In this document: piece after piece, positions 9,498-18,880 of the stretch
Position numbering within the stretch: position 1 is the first letter of the stretch
How the letters are laid out: each line of letters starts with the position of its first letter
NCBI GenBank assembly: GCA_963844635.1
Contig: CAWJPD010000005.1
Coordinates: forward strand, 310,001-374,000
Origin: JAJPKK01 sp963844635
GTDB lineage: Bacteria > Pseudomonadota > Alphaproteobacteria > Rhizobiales > Xanthobacteraceae
Direction of reading: 5' to 3'
DNA length: 64,000 nucleotides
Notes under the pieces: generated by a model
What the model was told of the DNA's origin: nothing
The model's database searches: none
Seen by the model: the letters and a program-made list of their open reading frames with translations, nothing else
Position numbers and translations under genes: made by a program

Positions 9498-9768
9498 CGA
9501 GGTGCGATCGCTATCCGAAAACTCCTCGGGATTCTAATCATTTTCGAATTTGAGGAGCTCCGGCTTCTGGCGGCTTCTTTCTGTCAGCTTGTACACATTG
9601 CGCGAGTTGAGGCCGCGGGTCTGCGGACATCGAGTGATCAAGGCTGTCGACGCAACCGACGCGGACACGCGCCCACGGCGACGGTCGCGGTCTCACAACG
9701 TTTCGGCATTGCGCCCCCGACCGGCCTCTCGCTTGAGGGCATGGCCGGCCGATTAAGGCGGGGATGTG

Positions 9769-10539
9769 TCAGCGCCGGCTGCCGACGATTGCAAACAAGG
9801 CGCCCTGGGGATCGAGGCACTGCGCGATAAAGCTTCCGCCCGGAACCTCCAGCGGTCCGTGCACGACGCGGCCGCCGCCACGGTTGATGCGATCGATCGC
9901 GGCGTCCACTGCATCGACATTGAAGTAGTAGAGCCAGAACGGTCGCGGAACTTCGGGCATCTTGTTCATGATGCCGCCGACCGGCTGATCGCCGGTTGCG
10001 AACATCTGGTAGCGGCCGATCGGGCCCATGTCGACGCCCTCGCCGGATTTGGTCCAGCCAAACAGCCCGGCGTAGAACGCGAAATCCGCTTCGGCATCGC
10101 CCGCTTGCAATTCGTGCCAGCCGACTTGGCCTGGCGTTCCCGGCGCTGCCGGCGGCGGCGCTTCTCCGCCCGACGCCGAGAACAGAATGAAAACCGCGTC
10201 ATGGGGGTCCGCAACAACGCCAAATCGTCCGATGCCGGGAATGTCTTGTGGCGGGCGATGGATTTCGCCTCCCGCAGCCTTGACGCGTGAGACGTAGGTG
10301 TCCACGTCATCGACGCCGATGTAGCCGGTCCAGCATGGACGCGCGCCGTTGCTGCGCAGCTGTTCGGGGATCGGCATCAAGCCGGCGACCATTGTCTGTC
10401 CGGCGGAAAAAATCGTGTACGGCTCGCCGCCCATTCCGGAATCCCGCGATTCCCAGCCGATCGCGTTGCGATAGAAAGTCTCCGCAGCCTTGATGTCGGT
10501 CGTCATCACGTCGTACCAGACGAACTTGCCAGTGGTCAT
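9769..10539 (-). CDS. Double VOC-domain (glyoxalase-like) protein
   Basis: The 256-residue protein has two vicinal-oxygen-chelate domains: the first opens GKFVWYDVMTTDIKAAETFY and the second VGWHELQAGDAEADFAFY. Each ends in the family-typical pattern around DPHDAVFILF and DPQGALFAIV. Such two-domain proteins are often annotated as hydroxylases or lyases, with no agreed substrate; metal ligands in this subfamily are poorly conserved. It lies downstream of the cupin genes on the same strand with a 177-bp gap, so co-transcription is possible but not evident. Confidence 0.85.
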   Translation of the reverse strand: MTTGKFVWYDVMTTDIKAAETFYRNAIGWESRDSGMGGEPYTIFSAGQTMVAGLMPIPEQLRSNGARPCWTGYIGVDDVDTYVSRVKAAGGEIHRPPQDIPGIGRFGVVADPHDAVFILFSASGGEAPPPAAPGTPGQVGWHELQAGDAEADFAFYAGLFGWTKSGEGVDMGPIGRYQMFATGDQPVGGIMNKMPEVPRPFWLYYFNVDAVDAAIDRINRGGGRVVHGPLEVPGGSFIAQCLDPQGALFAIVGSRR

Positions 10540-10716
10540 TCCCTGCTACCCCCTTGCCTGGCCGCCTGAACAGCAATTCCAAATGGCGTCTCAACTTATG
10601 GAGACATTCTGCGGCGACACGCGGGCCGTTTTGCGGCATGGCGACATAGACCCAGCCGCGGCTCCCGTTCCGGGAGCGGCGCTCGGGTCCGTGTTGATTT
10701 CAGAATAGTGCCGGGG

Positions 10717-11331
10717 TCAGGCCGGCTGCTCCGCGGCGACGCGCAAATAGCGGCTGACGAGTTCCGCGGTCAGCACGATGTTCGGATCATATTCCGGCGC
10801 ATTTTCCAGCTGCTCGAGGTCGTTCAGCCCGCAATTCTTGTAGATTCGATTGGTGCAGGAGATCAGCCGTGCAGGCCGCCGCGGATCGGCATTGAAATGC
10901 TGGTGGATCGTGCTCGGCGGCACATAGATGACATCGCCTGCCTCCCATTCGTATCGCTTGATCTCGTGCTGCGGCTTCCATTCATAGGTGTCGGTGATCT
11001 CGACATCGCAATCCTGGTGCAGATCGTGGCCATGTCCCTCGACCACGTAGAGGCATTCCTCGGCGAGGTGGCGGTGACGGCCGGAGCGACTTCCCGGCGG
11101 GATCACCTGCATGTAAGCGTCAACCGTCTCCATCCGCGTATTCATCTGCTCATTCAATAGATGTTTGAGCAGACCCTGGCGGGACATCTCCCAAGGCATT
11201 TCCTCGGGCCGCACGATCTTCTTGCGTCGCGCATTGCGCGCCGGCTTGGTCGTCGCGTCCTCGAGAAGCCCCTGATAGAGCTTCTCGCTGAGCGCTCCGC
11301 TCATCCAGGCTTTTGCTTCATCCCACGCCAT
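10717..11331 (-). CDS. Cupin-domain protein
   Basis: The 204-residue protein has a single cupin barrel with metal-binding pattern RHRHLAEECLYVVEGHG and a second histidine pair in PSTIHQHFN. The fold is shared with ring-cleaving cupin dioxygenases such as gentisate 1,2-dioxygenase, but those are larger and usually bicupins, so an enzymatic role is uncertain. The start at 11331 has AAGGAAAC upstream. It is the second of two tandem cupins (115-bp gap) behind a solute-binding-protein gene. Confidence 0.82.
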   Translation of the reverse strand: MAWDEAKAWMSGALSEKLYQGLLEDATTKPARNARRKKIVRPEEMPWEMSRQGLLKHLLNEQMNTRMETVDAYMQVIPPGSRSGRHRHLAEECLYVVEGHGHDLHQDCDVEITDTYEWKPQHEIKRYEWEAGDVIYVPPSTIHQHFNADPRRPARLISCTNRIYKNCGLNDLEQLENAPEYDPNIVLTAELVSRYLRVAAEQPA

Positions 11332-11446
11332 TGTTTCCTTCCACTTTGTGCGACCTGATCTTTTTTTAAGCCATGTCCCTGGTTTAGGCGGGGCATCCAG
11401 CGGCCCCCTGAGTGGATCGGGTGAGCCAAACGCCGGAAACAGCGCA

Positions 11447-12001
11447 CTATTCCGCCGGATGATTGTAATTCTCTTCGTCGTCGCGCGGCACGAAATTGCC
11501 TTGGGTCGGCGAGGGCGTCTTCGGGCGCTTCTGTACGGTATGCTGGAACAGCATGTTCATGAACAGATACATCGGCTTGGTCTTGATGACCAAGGCGCGG
11601 GCCGGTTCGCGCAAACTCGCATTGAAGTGCTGATGAACGCAGTTGTTGTGCACGATGGCGACATCCCCCGCCTTCCAGTCGTAGCGGATGCCATCGTGGA
11701 CTTCGTAGCCGGCGCCGTCGAGAATGTAGAAGGCGGCCTCGTTCACGTGGCCGTGTTTCTGCGTCGTCCCTCCGGGCGCGTATTCCTCGAGGTGAATGTG
11801 GAGTGTCTGAGTGCGCCCATCCTCGGGCTCGACGTAGTGACGGCTGAAGTGCTGCGGTCCGCCGTCGAGCTTGAGGTCCTTGCCCTTGATCACGCGCGGC
11901 ATCGCGCGCAGCCGCGTGAGCTCGTCCTTGAGGCTGTAGGAGCCCTCCAAGGCGCGAACGAACACTCGCTCCTTATCGGGATCGTGCTGCTGATTGCCCA
12001 T
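11447..12001 (-). CDS. Cupin-domain protein
   Basis: This 184-residue single-domain cupin has the metal motif TQKHGHVNEAAFYILDG and CVHQHFNASL near residue 125. It is a diverged paralogue of the next gene: both share the order HxH, E, H and the phrase HQHFNA, and both end in a Pro- or charge-rich tail. The start lies 24 bp after the stop of the binding-protein gene, with GGCGGAGAG upstream, so the two are very likely one transcript. Confidence 0.82.
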   Translation of the reverse strand: MGNQQHDPDKERVFVRALEGSYSLKDELTRLRAMPRVIKGKDLKLDGGPQHFSRHYVEPEDGRTQTLHIHLEEYAPGGTTQKHGHVNEAAFYILDGAGYEVHDGIRYDWKAGDVAIVHNNCVHQHFNASLREPARALVIKTKPMYLFMNMLFQHTVQKRPKTPSPTQGNFVPRDDEENYNHPAE

Positions 12002-12025
12002 GATCTCGCTCTCCGCCTCGAAGGT

Positions 12026-13186
12026 TCATCGTGCCTTGCTCACCACGATGTCCCGATAATATCTACTCCACTTGCGGCTCTCGTCCAGGCTCTTCGCTGC
12101 ATCGATGAACGAGACGGAAATGCCGTCGGGCAGCGGTTTGAGGTCGCGGCTCGCGGGATAGTAGTCGCGGTCGCGCAGCAGGCTTTGGGCATCCGTCAGC
12201 ATGAAGTCGTAAAACAGCACGGCGGCGTCGGGATGCGGTGCGTGGCGGGCGACGCCCGCACCTTCGAAGCGGGCGATCACCGGGGGGATCGCGAACCAGT
12301 CGATCGGGGCGCCGGCGTTCTTGAGCTGCACCACCCGATAGGCATAGGTCGTGATCCCAAGCGGCACCTCACCGGATACGATGAGGTTGGCGAGCAGCGT
12401 ATGGCCTTTGCGCACCGAAATGCCGTTCGTGGCAACGATGTCGCGGAACAATTTCAGGCCGCGGTCCTCGTCCAATTGGTCAATCACGGCGCCGAACCAG
12501 TCGGTATCGTCGGCCTCGATGCCGAGCTTGCCCTTCCATTTCGGGTCGGCGAGGTCCGCGTAGGATTTCGGCAAATCCTCCCGGCGCACAAGCCGGGTGT
12601 TGTAGGCCGCCACGAAGACATTGAAGCGCGTACCTGTCCACTCTCCATGAGGCGTCAGCGCCGCAGGATTAAGCCCGGCAAAAGCTGGCGATTTCACCGC
12701 CTGGAGCAGCTTTTCGCGATGCAGCGCCTCCATCGCGGCACCTCCGGTCTCGAACACGTCGACATCGAAGCGATTGCCCCGCGCTTCGGTAACCCCGCGC
12801 TGGATGATGTTTTCCGAGCTGGCGCGCCAGACCTTGACGTTCACGCCGTATTTCTTTTCGAAGGCCGCGATCAGCACCGACATATCGTCTATATTTGCCG
12901 ATGAATAAATCGATACCGCGCCTTCCTTGTGCGCCCCGGCGACGAGTTTTTCCGTGCGGTCAGGCCCTGCATAGGAAGCGATATCGGCAAGCGAGGGTGC
13001 CTGGGCAAAAGCTGCTCCGTTCGCCAGGACCGTGACCGCGATGGCAAACAGCGCCAGCGCCGCCCGGCGCGACGCGCGCCGCCGCGCAAGCGTTGCGTTG
13101 CTTTCGGCTCGCTCTCGCACAGCCACCCGCAATCCGAGATGGATAAGCGCCAGGCCAGCAAATCGCAACGGCAGCCGGTCACGCAT
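12026..13186 (-). CDS. Fbp-like extracellular solute-binding protein
   Basis: The protein resembles the periplasmic component of ferric-iron/putrescine-type ABC importers: SIYSSANIDDMSVLIAAFEKKYGVNVKVWR near the mature N-terminus and PKSYADLADPKWKGKLG in the middle. The start at 13186 is preferred because CGGAG lies 7 bases upstream; an earlier in-frame start is at 13204. The N-terminal region is unusually long and Arg-rich before the hydrophobic core ending GAAFAQ. No permease or ATPase gene is adjacent, so it may use another system's membrane parts or act as a soluble sensor. It heads the cupin operon. Confidence 0.85.
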   Translation of the reverse strand: MRDRLPLRFAGLALIHLGLRVAVRERAESNATLARRRASRRAALALFAIAVTVLANGAAFAQAPSLADIASYAGPDRTEKLVAGAHKEGAVSIYSSANIDDMSVLIAAFEKKYGVNVKVWRASSENIIQRGVTEARGNRFDVDVFETGGAAMEALHREKLLQAVKSPAFAGLNPAALTPHGEWTGTRFNVFVAAYNTRLVRREDLPKSYADLADPKWKGKLGIEADDTDWFGAVIDQLDEDRGLKLFRDIVATNGISVRKGHTLLANLIVSGEVPLGITTYAYRVVQLKNAGAPIDWFAIPPVIARFEGAGVARHAPHPDAAVLFYDFMLTDAQSLLRDRDYYPASRDLKPLPDGISVSFIDAAKSLDESRKWSRYYRDIVVSKAR

Positions 13187-13401
13187 CGAAGTCTCCGGAG
13201 GCAATGGAACAAGCCTTTATCCTACCGAACGCCCGTGCGCGACGCAAAGCCAGTGCGCAGTCTTGTCGTGAGAGCCGTTCCGCCCGGCGTCGGACAAGGC
13301 AATTGTCAAGGCTCGTGCGCCTGCCCGCTCTTTTGGATATAGAGGTGCTGGCGGTCGAAACGATCGCAATCCGGCCGAAATGCTTAAGAAGGGAAATGAT
13401 C

Positions 13402-14310
13402 ATGAACCGGCACTTCATTTTGCTGGCAACCCTCGCCGCAGTCGCGACCCCGGCCCTTGGCCAGTCTCTCGCGCCCGGCGCCGTCGGCGGCGCGCCAGCC
13501 AGCAGCGAAATCCCTGACCTATCTGGAATATGGTGGCATCCTTCGCTGCCCGGTCCCGAGCCCCTGGCCACCGGGCCGACAGGGCTCAAGAACCTGTCGC
13601 GCGTCGACGGGATCAGCAATTATGACCAGCTGGTCGGCGACTTCCATAATCCGATCTTGAAACCGGAAACGGCGGCAACCGTGAAGAAGTTCGGCGAACT
13701 TTCGCTGAAGGGTGTCACCTATCCAAGCCCGGCCAATCAGTGCTGGCCGGAACCGGTGCCCTATATCTACAAGAATTTCGCGATGCAGATTTTCCAGCAT
13801 CCGGATCGGCTGACGATGATCTACGAACAGGACCACGAGGTCCGGCAAATACGGATGAATGCGTCGCATCCGGACCATGTCACGCCGTCCTGGTACGGCG
13901 ACTCGGTCGGCCATTACGAGGGCGATACGCTGGTGATCGACACCATCGGCACCAGGACCAACAGGCCCTTTGCGATGATCGACCTCTACGGAACCCCCTA
14001 CACGCCGGCGCTTCACGTGGTCGAGCGCTACCGGCTGGTCCCTTATGAAGAGGCCAAAGACGGCATTGATCGCGACGCCAAGGAAAATCGGCGTCCGGGA
14101 CAAGGCATCGATCGCAATTATCGAGGCAAGTACCTGCAGCTCGAGTTTACCGTCGAGGATCCCGGGGTATTCACGACACCCTGGCGCGAAACCGTGACCT
14201 ACGGCCGCGGCTCCGACGAATGGCCGGAAACCGCCTGCGCGGAGAACCGGCATGAATATTACAACAACAAGGAATCCGAAGTGCCGACGGCGACAAAGGC
14301 CGATTTCTGA
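13402..14310 (+). CDS. Secreted protein of unknown function, family A
   Basis: The 302-residue product has a Sec signal peptide ending ATPALGQ. The start at 13402 is chosen over ATG 13396 because AAGAAGGG lies at better spacing. The conserved body shows IPDLSGIWWHP, NPILKPE, NQCWPEPVPYI, HPDHVTPSWYGDSVGHYEGDTLVIDT, DLYGTPYTPALHVVERYR and a C-terminal ENRHEYYN. I recognise no catalytic motif. Paralogues lie at 15669-16652 and, as a fragment, at 49465-49803. It diverges from the binding-protein gene across about 215 bp. Confidence 0.85.
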   Translation: MNRHFILLATLAAVATPALGQSLAPGAVGGAPASSEIPDLSGIWWHPSLPGPEPLATGPTGLKNLSRVDGISNYDQLVGDFHNPILKPETAATVKKFGELSLKGVTYPSPANQCWPEPVPYIYKNFAMQIFQHPDRLTMIYEQDHEVRQIRMNASHPDHVTPSWYGDSVGHYEGDTLVIDTIGTRTNRPFAMIDLYGTPYTPALHVVERYRLVPYEEAKDGIDRDAKENRRPGQGIDRNYRGKYLQLEFTVEDPGVFTTPWRETVTYGRGSDEWPETACAENRHEYYNNKESEVPTATKADF

Positions 14311-14360
14311 AATCGGAGCCGAACCCAGTTTCAGAGGACGGTGAAGCAGTGCGCGCCCAC

Positions 14361-14499
14361 CCCCTCACCCTCGGAAGCGCCCGCAGTCACGTGCGCTTCC
14401 TCTTCCCTCTCCCCCTCCCGCCAATCTCAGAGATTAGCCCACAGGCCGTGGCGGGAGGGGGAGAGGGTGGGAGGGTTGAAGGCCCGACCGGGTGAGGGG
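14361..14499. repeat. Nested inverted repeat (MITE- or REP-like)
   Basis: An inner perfect 19-bp inverted repeat (14405-14423 with 14449-14467, C/T-rich against G/A-rich) lies within an outer 10-bp pair, cccctcaccc at 14361 and gggtgagggg at 14490. It falls between convergent genes. Its strong symmetry and noncoding nature suggest a mobile or processed intergenic repeat. Confidence 0.75.
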
Positions 14500-14617
14500 G
14501 AGGTCAGCGCTCGATGGATCATTCATCTGCGTTTACGGGTCATCGATAATGGGCCGCCACGAGCGCCAGCGCGCGGCCCAACTATTGACGGCGACCGATG
14601 CCGTTGCTGGCAGGCGC

Positions 14618-15238
14618 CTATCCTGGCCGGGCGCTGCCCTCATAGGTGAAAGTCATCGGCCGCGGACCGCCCATATAGCCGGTGTCAAGATGCTCAATGC
14701 GGAACCCGGCCCCTTTCAGCATCTCCCCGATTGGCCGGTTCAAATGGCAGCCGCCCGAGATTATCTTCCAGATCGGCGTGATGCGGTCCTGCCACCAGCG
14801 CACGGCCGACTCCGGCGCTTGACCGTGTTCGATGAAGAGCAGACGGCCGGTCGGTCCTAATACTCGGCGCATTTCGGCAAGCGCAGGCCGGACAGCAGGA
14901 ATGCTGCACAGGGTCCAAGTGGTGACCACCGTATCGACGCTTGCCGTCTCAAGTGGCAGAGCTTCGGCGCTGGCCGTGATCAATTCGATGGGAAGGGCCG
15001 TTTGAGAAGCGCGAGCAGCGGCGACCCGCAAAAGCTCGGACGAGGGGTCGATCCCGACAATGCTGCGTACCGCGCCGCCATAGAAGGGCAGGTTCAGGCC
15101 GGAGCCGATGCCGATTTCGAGGACGCGGCCGGACGCGCCGCCGATGACACGATGACGATATGGATTTAGGAGCGGCTGCCGCATCGCGAAGTCGAGTAGG
15201 CGCGGAACAATGTATCTGTCATAGATTCCCATGATCAT
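14618..15238 (-). CDS. Class I SAM-dependent methyltransferase
   Basis: The 206-residue protein has the SAM-binding motif I as VLEIGIGSGLNLPFY, the acidic loop VGIDPSSELL, and motif IV-like VVTTWTLCSIP. The subfamily is UbiE/Methyltransf_11-like and small. The C-terminal GGCHLNRPIG is typical of relatives related to thiol/phospholipid methyltransferases, including METTL7-like proteins. The start is at the first of two close ATGs (15238 or 15232). It is flanked by two family A secreted genes on the opposite strand; no operon partner is seen. Confidence 0.85.
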   Translation of the reverse strand: MIMGIYDRYIVPRLLDFAMRQPLLNPYRHRVIGGASGRVLEIGIGSGLNLPFYGGAVRSIVGIDPSSELLRVAAARASQTALPIELITASAEALPLETASVDTVVTTWTLCSIPAVRPALAEMRRVLGPTGRLLFIEHGQAPESAVRWWQDRITPIWKIISGGCHLNRPIGEMLKGAGFRIEHLDTGYMGGPRPMTFTYEGSARPG

Positions 15239-15668
15239 CTCTGGCTCGCCGCCGGTGGGTGCGCTCGTATCTCTCAGGCCGTATCCTTTAAGGACGCTTT
15301 GGAGTCAGAGCCGTCCGGCGACGAGGTCTACTGGCCGGCCCATCATCCGGCCATAATCGGTCGTTTTGTCCGACCCGATAGCCGCAGGCTTGGTTCTATC
15401 AATCTCGGCCAACTGATGGACGGTCTGCCAACGGAGCGCCATGAGGCTCATGTCGGCTTTGACCGGCTGCGGACCATCAGGCGGCAAACGGGCTGGGCAG
15501 CTCAGAGCCATCAACGGACCAGCGCAGTGCGCCACAAACCGACCATTTGACAGGGTTCCCACGTGCCTCTCACCGCGATAGGATTTTGCTGACCAGCGCG
15601 AACCGGCGTTGCCGGTCTTGAATGGATGAAATTCCACCCACGATGTTTTTTGAAGGGAGGGAGTGATC
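15239..15668. other. Intergenic region, no gene seen
   Basis: This 430-bp region lies between divergent genes. The reading frames crossing it lack recognisable motifs. A Shine-Dalgarno sequence (gggaggg) at its right end serves the family A gene at 15669. Confidence 0.4.
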
Positions 15669-16652
15669 ATGAAGGCGCGATCCATGCTGATGACCACCGC
15701 GATGCTCGTAGCAGTGGCAGCCCACGCCCGTGAACAAACGGCAGGTGTGACGGCGGAGCCGCCCAAGGCCGGTACGCAAACAGCCTCGTCGATCCCGGAT
15801 TTCTCTGGAACCTGGTCTCACCCTTATATCCCCGCTTACGAACCTCCCCGGTCGGGTTCCGGCCCGGTGACGAACAGAGTACGTGTGCGGCAGGCTTTCG
15901 GCGATGACGGACGCCCTCTGCCGCGGACGAGCAACATGCCCGTGAGTAATATTTCGAGACTTGTCGGCGATTACACGAACCCCATCTTAAAACCGGAGGC
16001 GGCAGAAATTTTGAGAAAACGCGGCGAAGATTCTTTGGCCGGGCGAAACTATCTGACGCCGTCCAATCAGTGTTGGCCTTGGCAGATGCCTTATATTTTC
16101 GAAAATCTCGGAGTGGAGGTGGTTCAGCAGCCGGATAAGGTGACAATACTTTATCCATTCAATCATGAACTTCGTCAGATTCGCTTGAACGTTCTGCATC
16201 CTGCCAAAGTGACTCCGTCATGGTATGGAGATTCGGTCGGCCATTATGAAGGCGAAACGCTAGTTATCGATACTGTAGGAATTAAGGTCGGACTATATAC
16301 CATGGCCGACTGGTATGGCACTCCGCAGAGTGACGCCATGCATGTGGTGGAGCGGTATCGATTGATCGATTACGATACCGCCAGGGAGTATTGGGACCGA
16401 AACGCAAAGGAAAATTTCCGTATTCCCAGCAATGATGGCGGGGCAGAGGTCGATTACCGCTATAGGGGTAAAGTGCTGCAACTCGAATTCACGGTTGAGG
16501 ATGAAGGCGTATTCACGACGCCCTGGTCGGCGACAGTCACTTATTGGCGCGGGCTCAACGAGCCGCAGGAGCTTGTCTGTAGCGAAAACCCGCATGAATA
16601 CTACGCGGGAAAGGACAGCACCGTTCCGATGGCAGCAAGGCCGGATTTCTAG
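15669..16652 (+). CDS. Secreted protein of unknown function, family A
   Basis: The 327-residue paralogue of the gene at 13402 has a signal peptide ending AVAAHA. It shares PDFSGTWSHPYIPAYEPP, NPILKPE, NQCWPWQMPYIF, VTPSWYGDSVGHYEGETLVIDT, DWYGTPQSDAMHVVERYR, LEFTVEDEGVFTTPW and ENPHEYY. GAAGGGAGGG lies just upstream; GTG at 15663 is an alternative start. Conserved Trp, Tyr and acidic residues suggest a carbohydrate- or ligand-binding beta-rich fold, but that is inference. Codon usage looks less GC-biased than in the 13402 copy, as if the copy had a different history. Confidence 0.83.
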   Translation: MKARSMLMTTAMLVAVAAHAREQTAGVTAEPPKAGTQTASSIPDFSGTWSHPYIPAYEPPRSGSGPVTNRVRVRQAFGDDGRPLPRTSNMPVSNISRLVGDYTNPILKPEAAEILRKRGEDSLAGRNYLTPSNQCWPWQMPYIFENLGVEVVQQPDKVTILYPFNHELRQIRLNVLHPAKVTPSWYGDSVGHYEGETLVIDTVGIKVGLYTMADWYGTPQSDAMHVVERYRLIDYDTAREYWDRNAKENFRIPSNDGGAEVDYRYRGKVLQLEFTVEDEGVFTTPWSATVTYWRGLNEPQELVCSENPHEYYAGKDSTVPMAARPDF

Positions 16653-17007
16653 GACGCGCGATTCCATCAAACGCATCATTTGCAAGACGGATGCGACGTC
16701 CGAGACACCGTCTCTCCGACCGTGCGTAAGGGCTAAGCCTAAGAGGATGATCGTCAAGCCGAAGCCGTTTGCGCTGCACATTGATTGGCGCCGAACTTGA
16801 AAGAGGTACGCGATGAAGAGAAAGATCGTCGTTTGCGCAGTCGCCGTTTCGTTTCTGGCCTCCGTTCCGCTATTGGCGCAGGTACAATTGCCCACGTGCC
16901 CAAGTTGTGGGGTAAGCTTCTTTATTGCCGAGAACCCCACGGGCAGCGGCAATCTCGGCGGTCTCGTGGGCGCCGATCAGATCTGCCAGAACGCCGCACA
17001 AGCCCTA

Positions 17008-17847
17008 GGGCCCGTTGACATTACTTGAGCCATATCAGGGCACTGACGAGGAATAGCATGGCGGCGAACGACAGCGCCGTTTTTTCATAGCGCGTGGCGA
17101 TGCGACGAAAATGCTTGATTTTATTGATGAACCTTTCGACCAGGTTGCGGTCCCCGTAGATGTGCGTGTCGTAGGGGATTGCTTGAGCGCGCGAGCGGCT
17201 CGACGGGATCACGGCTTCGGCGCCCGTATCGGCAATGTGAGCACGGAAGCGATCGGAGTCGTAGCCCTTGTCGGCGAGCAGGTTGTCGAAGGAAAAGCCC
17301 TCGATCAGACCTTCGGCCTGGGTGATGTCATTCACTTGGCCTGCTGTCAGAATAAAACGGACGGGATTACCGAGAGCATCGACGCCAATGTGGATTTTCG
17401 TGCTCAGGCCGCCGCGCGAACGCCCGATCGCCTCATCTTCGCTTCCCCCTTTTTGGCGCCGGCGGCATGTTGGTGCGCCCGCACAATGGTGGAGTTGACG
17501 ATCAGGTATTCGAAATCCGGGTCTTCACGCAAAGCCTCGAAAACACGCTTCCAAACACCTTTCTTGGCCCATCGGCGAAAGCGCTGGAACACGCTGTTCC
17601 AGTTGCCAAATTCGCGAGGCAGATCACGCCAAGGCGCTCCAGCCCGCATCAGCCAAAGCACCGCCTCGACAAACAACCGATTGTTCTCGCCGTGCCGTCC
17701 TGGGTCCCCCTCCTTACCTGAAAGAAGCGGCGCGATGCGCCGCCATTGCGCCTCCGTCAGTATCAGTCGAATCAAGATCGCCCTCCCCAGTTGCGATCTT
17801 GAATCACATTCGCGAGTCGGAGGGAATCCCCGTATGTCAACGGGCCC
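17008..17847 (-). mobile_element. IS5-family (IS427-group-like) insertion sequence, 840 bp
   Basis: Perfect terminal inverted repeats begin gggcccgttgacat at both ends, and a TA target duplication flanks the element (17006-17007 and 17848-17849). The size, TA target and two-frame transposase fit the IS427 group. It interrupts a lectin-like gene, and both junctions are clean, which suggests a fairly recent insertion. Confidence 0.93.
17021..17775 (-). CDS. IS5-family transposase, two overlapping frames
   Basis: The first frame (17775 down to 17404, TTG start after GGGGAGGG) carries MRAGAPWRDLPREFGNWNSV and the DNA-binding N-terminal half. The second frame (about 17400 down to 17021) carries GFSFDNLLADKGYDSD and NLVERFINKIKHFRRIATRYEK, with the second and third DDE residues. 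The frames would be joined by -1 slippage at AAAAAGGGGG (17445-17454), as is usual for this group. At the first DDE position the sequence reads LIVNSTIVRAHQ where family members usually have DSTIVRAHQ, so this copy may be inactive. Confidence 0.88.
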
Positions 17848-18362
17848 TAGGCGGCCAGGACTCCGCACGCACTTGGCGCGCCTATCTGAGCCAGGAACAC
17901 AAGGGTGCCTTGCCACGCATCAATGCGCGCGACCGCATCGGCCCCGGGCCTTGGTACAACGTCAAGTACCAATTGATCGCCAGCAACATCGCCGATCTCC
18001 ACAGCGACCGCAACAATATTCAAGGCGCAGTTGCGCTCGATGTACACGGCCAGCAGATTCCCGGTAATCAGCACGATGTCCTGACCGGGTCAGATTCAGA
18101 CGGTCGCGCTTTTACCGAGGGCGGCATCCCCGGTTACCAGGTCGACCACACCTGTAATAATTGGACTTCAGATGCCATGAGTTACCCACCGCAGGAGCCG
18201 AACGTGCCGGCAGACCGGGCGCGCGCAATGCTCGGGCACTCGAACCGGAATGGTGGCGAGAACACGTCGTGGAATGCAGCACACATGAGCCAGGGCTGCA
18301 GTAAGCAGGCACTGATCAACACCGGCGGGACCGGTAAGTTGTACTGCTTTGCGATTAACTGA

Positions 18363-18634
18363 GGGTCCAGTCGGAACTAGCCGCTTTGATCTTGTGGTTA
18401 CGCTCCGGGTACCACCCGAACGTGAGTTGAGGTGAGCGCGTCGTGAGGAGTGCTGAGCGTTGCGGAAACGCTGAGACATGATCCCGGCAGGTAAGGTCGA
18501 AAGAGGCGGGCGCAAGCGAACCGCTGCGGAACCATCGAAAGCGGATCGGTTGCTATGACTGGCGCTTCTGCAAGTTAAAACTCGATTGCTGCAATGCACA
18601 CGCGGCGTCCGGGATGGGTCAAACTCGACGGCAA
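18363..18634. other. Intergenic region, no gene seen
   Basis: About 270 bp follow the lectin-like gene without a convincing frame; together with the relic to its right it forms a noncoding stretch of nearly 700 bp up to the response regulator at 19059. Confidence 0.35.
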
Positions 18635-18880
18635 ACCGCGGCGGGTCTTTCGCCTCGCCCTTCAAGAAGGGCAGTAGGTTCACGCCATCGAGATGGACCT
18701 TGAAGTTTTTCCCGTTGATGGTGTGACCCTGTTTCAGTTCCGTGACAAGATTGGGACCGCCAAGAGCGGCCGCGAAGGTCGGATTGCTCGCGGCCGTTGG
18801 TCGCGAACGGCTGTTGCGCTTGTGCTGTTCGTATCGGCGCGGCCGACGCCAAGCCGATTAACGAGACCTTGGTGCGCGAT
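18635..18880 (-). pseudogene. Arylsulfatase relic
   Basis: On the minus strand, 18635-18811 encode AAALGGPNLVTELKQG, then NGKNFKVHLDGVNLLPFL and KGEAKDPPRFAVEF. This aligns with the sulfatases at 39652 (AAAGEPG, DKTFKVHLDGYDQRDLL) and 46576 (RTYKNHLDGYNQMDLL). Just upstream in another frame is a signal-peptide-like run ending TAQAQQP. The catalytic region is missing, so an internal deletion and frameshift have left only the ends. The N-terminal assignment is weaker than the C-terminal one. Confidence 0.7.

Larger units (their letters stand above)
16813..18362 (+). pseudogene. Lectin-like secreted protein interrupted by an IS5-family element
   Basis: The 5' part (16813-17007) encodes a signal peptide and CPSCGVSFFIAENPTGSGN; the 3' part (17850-18362) encodes ARDRIGPGPWYNVKYQ, DILTGSQ-like NQHDVLTGSDSDGRAF, and C-terminal HMSQGCSKQALI and LYCFAIN. 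Removing the element and one copy of its TA target rejoins the frame exactly at QALGGQDS, giving 235 residues. The intact family is a group of secreted proteins often annotated as C-type-lectin-fold domains. AAAGAGG lies before the start. As it stands the gene makes only a 72-residue truncated product. Confidence 0.88.
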
